From positions 1 through 16,092 of the forward strand of contig JBGPKL010000072.1 of assembly GCA_041485885.1 (NCBI GenBank): DNA of 16,092 bases, in the 5' to 3' direction. Below, in pieces: positions 12,242 to 16,092 of this stretch (the stretch's first letter is position 1; every line of letters begins with the position of its first letter). This stretch comes from JACQFZ01 sp041485885. GTDB taxonomy: Bacteria > Pseudomonadota > Gammaproteobacteria > Acidiferrobacterales > Sulfurifustaceae. Below the pieces are notes generated by a model. The model did not search any database, was not told the origin of the DNA, and was given only the letters and a program-made list of their open reading frames with translations. Both the position numbers and the translations under genes were made by a program.

Positions 12242-14743
12242 GTGAAAACCTTCTTCGGACCAGCGTTTGCGCTGTTCCTGCGAACGCGCATTTCAACCAA
12301 CTATGCCATCGTGGTTACGCTGCTGCTTGTCGCGCAGCTTGGGTGTGTTTCGATCTATCTGCTCGCGCCGGACGCCCCCGGCTTTGGCAGTGGCGCACCG
12401 GTTACCGTTCTGTTGCTCGCCGGTTCGGGAGCGTTTCTGTTGGGCATCTATATGTATATCGCGATTGCGGTCATCTACAAACGCGCGCTCTCCAGCCTCG
12501 TTCGGTTATTCAATCGCGTCGGCGCCGGGGATCTCACTCTGCATTTTCTCCCCGGTTGGGGAGATGTGAGCGGAGGCCAAACCGTATGGACCGCGCTCAA
12601 CAAAATGAACAAGGAATTCCCGAACATCATCCGCCAAGTGCGCACCAGCGCTGAAACCATCGCCAACGGGTCGCGTGAGATCGCGCTCGGTTACGCCGAC
12701 TTGTCGAAACGCACCGAAGAACAAGCTTCGACGCTCGAGGAGACGGCGGCGAGCATGGAAGAGCTTTCGGCCACGGTGAGGCAGAACTCAGACCATTGTC
12801 GCGAAGCGAGCGTCGCCGTGGAAGCGGTGGGCGGGCGGGCGGAGGAAGCCGCTCATTCGATGCAGCAAGTGACGAGCACCATGACGCGGATTGCGGCGAG
12901 CACGAAGAAGATGGCCGAGTTCGTCGGCATTATCGAAGGCATCGCGTTCCAGACGAACATTCTCGCGCTAAATGCCGCCGTCGAGGCGGCGCGCGCGGGC
13001 GACCAAGGCCGCGGCTTCGCAGTGGTTGCGGCCGAAGTGCGCGCCCTCGCGGGTCGAAGCGCTGAGGCGACCGATGAGATCAAAGCACTAATTAGTGCCT
13101 CCTCCGCGAAGGTGAAAGGAGGTGCGGTGCTGGTTTCCAAGGCCGAACAAGCGGTGAACCGCGCCGTCGCCGGGATACGCCACGTCGTCGAGTTGATCGG
13201 CTCGGTGGCGGCCGCCTCGGCGGAGCAGAACGCGGGCGTGCAAATGATCGGCAAAGCGGTGACTCAGCTAGAGGCCGTGACACAGCAGAATGCTGCGCTA
13301 GTTCAGGAAGGTGCGGGGGCGGCGCAATCCTTCGAGCAGGAGTCGGGCCGGTTAGTGGAGGTGGCGGGTATATTTCAGTTGCAGGATCACGATACCGCTG
13401 ACCACGCGATCGTTGTCGGCGACCGTCATACGACAGCTCGGAACTACGCGTTAGGCCCGATCGCAAGGCTCCTGGCGATACCGGTGTTGGCGATCACCGT
13501 GCGGCTGAGATCCCTCAGCAGTCGAATCGTTGTTGGTTCTCCGCTGCTACTAGGTCCGATATTGAGTTTTATCGCGGCCGCAGCGACTTCACAGTCCGAT
13601 GTAGCTGATTCTGGCCTGATCTTGTCGCCCGCACTCGTGGCGGTGATTTTCGCGACCTTCCTTACCGGAACGTATATATATTTTGCGCTGGGAGCGTATC
13701 AAGCGAACGGCGCCGGCTTCCTTGAGCGCTTGAGCAAGAAGCTAGCGAGCGGCGATCTCACTTGGACGATCAGGGTCGACACGTCGACCGATGCAGCGCG
13801 TCTCGAAGGACAAATGATGAACCTCGCGCTCGCCAAGGTTCACCAGAATTTTACCAAAGTCGTTCGTCAGGTTCGCGCCAGCGCCGGCACGGTAGTCAAC
13901 GGTGCGCGCGAGATCGCGCGCGGTTACGGGGACCTCTCGAGTCGTACCGAAGAACAAGCCTCCACGCTCGAGGAAACGGCGGCGAGCATGGAAGAGCTGA
14001 CCGCGACCGTGAGGCAGAACGCCGACACTTGCCGCGCCGCGAGCGTCGCGGTCGAGGAAGTGGGCGGGCGCGCGGAGGAAGCGGCGCGGTCGATGCAGCA
14101 GGTGACGAGCACGATGACGGGCATCGAAGGCAGCGCGAAGCGCATGACCGAGTTCGTCGGGATCATCGAAGGCATCGCGTTCCAGACGAATATCCTCGCG
14201 TTGAATGCCGCCGTCGAAGCGGCGCGTGCCGGCGAGCAGGGTCGCGGTTTTGCGGTGGTAGCTGCCGAGGTGCGCGCGCTCGCGCAGCGTAGCGCGAAGG
14301 CGACCGAGGAGATCAAGGCGTCGATTGCAGTTTCCGCCGCGCATGTCACCGAAGGCGCGACGCTGGTGTCGCAAGCCGAGCAGGCGGTCAACCGCGCGGT
14401 GGCGGGCATACATCACGCGATCGAACTGATCGGCGCCATCGCCACGGCTTCGGCGGAGCAGAACTCCGGCATGCAGATGATCGGCAAAGCCTTAACTCAA
14501 CTCGAAACCGTCACGCAGCAGAACGCGGCGCTGGTCGAGGAAGGCGCGGCGGCGGCGAACTCCTTCGAGCAGGAAGCCGGACGACTCGTCGACGCCGTGG
14601 GAGTGTTCAGGTTGGAGAAGGCAGAGACCGAGGCGTCGAAGAAGGCCGCACCGATCGACCCGCCGGCGCCCCACGTCTCGATACTCGACCGTTCGGTCAG
14701 CGCAAAACCGCTTCGTCTGGTGACAGGCGCGAAGTCGCGTTAA
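12242..14743 (+). CDS. Twin-module methyl-accepting chemotaxis protein (two TM-HAMP-signalling units in one chain)
   Basis: The product has 833 residues. Module 1: TM1 (about 20-42), a loop of only about 12 residues, TM2 (about 53-79), HAMP (about 80-135, with GAGDLTLHF), then a signalling domain (about 150-380) with methylation helix LEETAASMEEL (165-175) and hairpin tip EGIAFQTNILALNAAVEAAR (232-251). Module 2 repeats this: TM3 (about 428-449), TM4 (about 459-486), HAMP (about 487-545, ASGDLTWTI), methylation helix at 576-586, tip at 643-662, and signalling domain to about 790. Spacing between methylation and tip segments equals that of the Tar/36H class. Such receptors form trimers of dimers binding CheA and CheW at the tip. 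There is no periplasmic ligand domain and no C-terminal CheR-binding pentapeptide. Start GTG 12242; its ribosome site is weak (GGGA). No che genes are nearby. Confidence 0.93.
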   Translation: MKTFFGPAFALFLRTRISTNYAIVVTLLLVAQLGCVSIYLLAPDAPGFGSGAPVTVLLLAGSGAFLLGIYMYIAIAVIYKRALSSLVRLFNRVGAGDLTLHFLPGWGDVSGGQTVWTALNKMNKEFPNIIRQVRTSAETIANGSREIALGYADLSKRTEEQASTLEETAASMEELSATVRQNSDHCREASVAVEAVGGRAEEAAHSMQQVTSTMTRIAASTKKMAEFVGIIEGIAFQTNILALNAAVEAARAGDQGRGFAVVAAEVRALAGRSAEATDEIKALISASSAKVKGGAVLVSKAEQAVNRAVAGIRHVVELIGSVAAASAEQNAGVQMIGKAVTQLEAVTQQNAALVQEGAGAAQSFEQESGRLVEVAGIFQLQDHDTADHAIVVGDRHTTARNYALGPIARLLAIPVLAITVRLRSLSSRIVVGSPLLLGPILSFIAAAATSQSDVADSGLILSPALVAVIFATFLTGTYIYFALGAYQANGAGFLERLSKKLASGDLTWTIRVDTSTDAARLEGQMMNLALAKVHQNFTKVVRQVRASAGTVVNGAREIARGYGDLSSRTEEQASTLEETAASMEELTATVRQNADTCRAASVAVEEVGGRAEEAARSMQQVTSTMTGIEGSAKRMTEFVGIIEGIAFQTNILALNAAVEAARAGEQGRGFAVVAAEVRALAQRSAKATEEIKASIAVSAAHVTEGATLVSQAEQAVNRAVAGIHHAIELIGAIATASAEQNSGMQMIGKALTQLETVTQQNAALVEEGAAAANSFEQEAGRLVDAVGVFRLEKAETEASKKAAPIDPPAPHVSILDRSVSAKPLRLVTGAKSR

Positions 14744-14785
14744 GGTGGTTGGCGCCGAGCGAGCGTCGACGATAGCGATTCTCCG

Positions 14786-14799
14786 CTCGGCCGGCCGAG
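14786..14799. terminator. Possible bidirectional hairpin between convergent genes
   Basis: CTCGGCCGGCCGAG is a perfect palindrome between the stop of the chemoreceptor and the stop of the third AraC gene, which are transcribed toward each other. There is no T-run on either side, so a classical terminator is uncertain. Confidence 0.3.
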
Positions 14800-14821
14800 G
14801 CGCGCTCCAGAGCATGCAGCG

Positions 14822-15856
14822 CTACACGCACGCGCATTGTACGACGCCGAAGATATCCGATAGGAAATCCAGCTCCGGGAAATTTAGAAGATCTTCGACG
14901 ACCTGGAAAATCAAAAACCCGACCGACACCTTCTTTCCGCGATAACGGGACGGCGTAACGCCGTACCGCTCGCTGAACTTCGTCGCGAAATAGGACTGGC
15001 TGTTAAAACCCATCGAGGCCGCAACATCGGCGATAGGAACGTTGGGACGAACGTGCAGCAGCTCGGCGCATGCGCGCAATCGCCTTTCGAGCACGTATTG
15101 ATACGGCGTGCAGCCGATCGCCGCCCGAAACGCACGAATGAAATGCCGCTCCGAAAGATGCGCGAGCCGCGCCAGATCGCCCAGGCGTATGTCGGAGGGG
15201 AGGTTTGCCTCGATGAAATCGGTAACGCGCCGCAGGAGATGGGGCCGCAGCGCATATCCCGCCCGCGTCGGGTCGAGCGCTCCCGTGTAAGCGGAACTCA
15301 AATCGGAATAACGACGCAGCAAGTGTCCAAGCAGGAGCTGCTGTGCTTGGCCGAGCAGCAGCGCATCGAGCGCGGGCGCGGGGTCGCGGAAGGAATTGAT
15401 TTCGCTCTCTAGCATCCGGAAGTAACCCGCTAGCCATAAGTCTTCCTCGGCGAAAACCGGCCGTATCGACGCTGCCCGTCCGTCCTTCACGTGTTGCTCG
15501 GAGAATTTTTGGACAAGCGTGGGCGAGATGTACAGCTCAAGGACGTCGATACTCCGTTCAAGCGCGTAGTGCGCGTACTCGCCGCTCGGGATGAACGTGA
15601 CGTCTCCGGGACGCGTGTGCTTGCGAATCGCTCTACTGTCGACGGTCTTCGTTGCCGCCGATGTTTCTCCCTCGAGGCGGCACAGCAGGATGTGATCGAA
15701 ATTGCATTCGCCGCTCGTTACCCGATGCGGAGGCAGCGTCCACTTGGCGGCGTAGAAACGATCGCCACGCACGACGTAGGTCGGCTGTTGCCGACGGCGC
15801 TGCGCGAGCGTCGCGATGACGCTCGGTAGATCTGCTTCGGCCGGCGTTTCGGTCAT
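14822..15856 (-). CDS. AraC-family transcriptional regulator (paralogue 3, C-terminal extension)
   Basis: This is a 344-residue regulator homologous to paralogues 1 and 2 but more distant. The cupin-like half includes TYVVRGDRFYAAKWTLPPHR, KHTRPGDVTFIPSGEYAHYA and LELYISPTLVQKF. The HTH half includes RPHLLRRVTDFIEANLPSDI, LARLAHLSERHFIRAFRAA, TPYQYVLERRL, IADVAASMGFNSQSYFATKF, and YGVTPSRYR. Unlike the others it continues for about 37 residues after YRGKK into a hydrophobic and acidic tail (FLIFQVVEDLLNF...) ending in CACV, possibly because the original stop was lost. ATG 15854-15856 is preferred over ATG 15863-15865: GAGG lies a few bases upstream and it aligns with the other starts. An IS630-type element lies within 100 bases of the start and may have replaced its upstream control. 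Confidence 0.88.
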   Translation of the reverse strand: MTETPAEADLPSVIATLAQRRRQQPTYVVRGDRFYAAKWTLPPHRVTSGECNFDHILLCRLEGETSAATKTVDSRAIRKHTRPGDVTFIPSGEYAHYALERSIDVLELYISPTLVQKFSEQHVKDGRAASIRPVFAEEDLWLAGYFRMLESEINSFRDPAPALDALLLGQAQQLLLGHLLRRYSDLSSAYTGALDPTRAGYALRPHLLRRVTDFIEANLPSDIRLGDLARLAHLSERHFIRAFRAAIGCTPYQYVLERRLRACAELLHVRPNVPIADVAASMGFNSQSYFATKFSERYGVTPSRYRGKKVSVGFLIFQVVEDLLNFPELDFLSDIFGVVQCACV

Positions 15857-15865
15857 AGCCCTCAT

Positions 15866-15951
15866 CTCTACTGCTTGCGAGAAATTATCTGTTATCAGTA
15901 AAGCGTCGCGTTATCAACTTATTCGCCTTCGTTTTCCGACGAACGATCCAC
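15866..15951. promoter_or_regulatory. Short region between AraC paralogue 3 and IS630-type sequence
   Basis: On the minus strand TTGATA occurs near 15919-15914, followed after 15-17 bases by GATAAC/TAACAG-like sequence, a weak counterpart of the promoters of the other two paralogues. The end of the insertion sequence must lie in this stretch. The inverted-repeat end was not recognised. Confidence 0.3.
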
Positions 15952-16092
15952 CTAGTGGCCCGTAACAATTGATTCGGGAGTGATTCGACGCGATGAATCG
16001 AAGTACTTCCACTTCACGGGCTTGGGTTGTTTATTGTAGTGACGGATGTAGCGCATGAGCTTTCGCTTGAGATCGGGCACCGAGGTGAAGAC
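15952..16092 (-). mobile_element. IS630-type transposase, C-terminal fragment (runs off right edge)
   Basis: The minus-strand frame enters from the right edge and ends at TAG (15952-15954), giving 46 residues: VFTSVPDLKRKLMRYIRHYN followed by a KPVKWKYFD block and a short basic-polar tail. L-[KR]-IR-YI-HYN-KPVKW matches the end of the DDE endonuclease domain of IS630-family transposases, where the last helix and the PKPFKWK-type segment are conserved. The orientation is the same as the N-terminal fragment at the left edge. Whether the two fragments come from copies of the same element cannot be told because they do not overlap. Confidence 0.75.

Noticed and set aside
11812..12300. A 162-codon minus-strand frame between the second AraC gene and the chemoreceptor
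   Set aside because: It has no recognisable domain, no good start, overlaps the 5' end of the chemoreceptor gene and covers the AraC promoter.
13742..14416. A 224-codon minus-strand frame, and similar ones near 12853-13254 and 13924-14409
   Set aside because: They are antisense to the repeated chemoreceptor signalling domains; their mutual similarity only mirrors the repeat on the coding strand.
1..16092. Window as a circular element joined through the IS630-type fragments
   Set aside because: Joining the 30-residue N-terminal and 46-residue C-terminal fragments would leave a transposase missing most of its length, so the edges are two separate partial genes, not one gene cut by linearisation.
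1..16092. CRISPR arrays, tRNA or rRNA genes
   Set aside because: No regularly spaced direct repeats and no tRNA-like cloverleaf or rRNA signature was seen on either strand. The only large repeats are the chemoreceptor modules and the AraC paralogues.

Overview
The window looks like a piece of a fairly GC-rich proteobacterial chromosome. The chemoreceptor signalling sequences, UbiE-type and nitrilase genes and the integron attC site suggest a beta- or gammaproteobacterium, but nothing here fixes the genus. It has three zones.

Zone 1 (about 1-1785) is an AT-richer patchwork of mobile DNA. Reading down the minus strand from the right it holds: a hairpin repeat; a complete integron gene cassette (665 bp) encoding an unrecognised three-helix membrane protein and ending in a well-formed attC site; the 5' end of an IS1182-type transposase gene interrupted by a MITE-like inverted-repeat element; a SAM methyltransferase cut off at its C-terminus; and the N-terminal end of an IS630-type transposase running off the left edge. 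No integron integrase is present.

Zone 2 (about 1786-9480) is metabolic and full of decayed genes. Intact genes: a lipocalin-like protein, a nitronate monooxygenase, a 3-hydroxyisobutyrate-dehydrogenase-type reductase, a divergently oriented nitrilase, a zinc-ribbon methyltransferase, an enoyl-CoA hydratase and a UbiE-type methyltransferase. Between them lie remnants of a TfoX-like gene (frameshifted), a CidA/LrgA gene (last helix lost), a TMEM175-like channel (only the C-terminus left) and an alpha/beta hydrolase (only the C-terminus left). The intact enzymes could act on nitro compounds, nitriles and acyl-CoAs, but no single pathway is evident.

Zone 3 (about 9481-15865) is a signalling island. 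Three homologous AraC-family regulators, all on the minus strand, surround one plus-strand gene for an 833-residue chemoreceptor. That receptor contains two complete TM-TM-HAMP-signalling modules in tandem and no recognisable sensory domain; it is the most unusual object in the window. The first two AraC genes share a matching sigma-70-like promoter arrangement and code for proteins of equal predicted length (314 residues). The right edge (15952-16092) is the C-terminal end of another IS630-type transposase in the same orientation as the one at the left edge, so IS630-type sequences bracket the whole segment.
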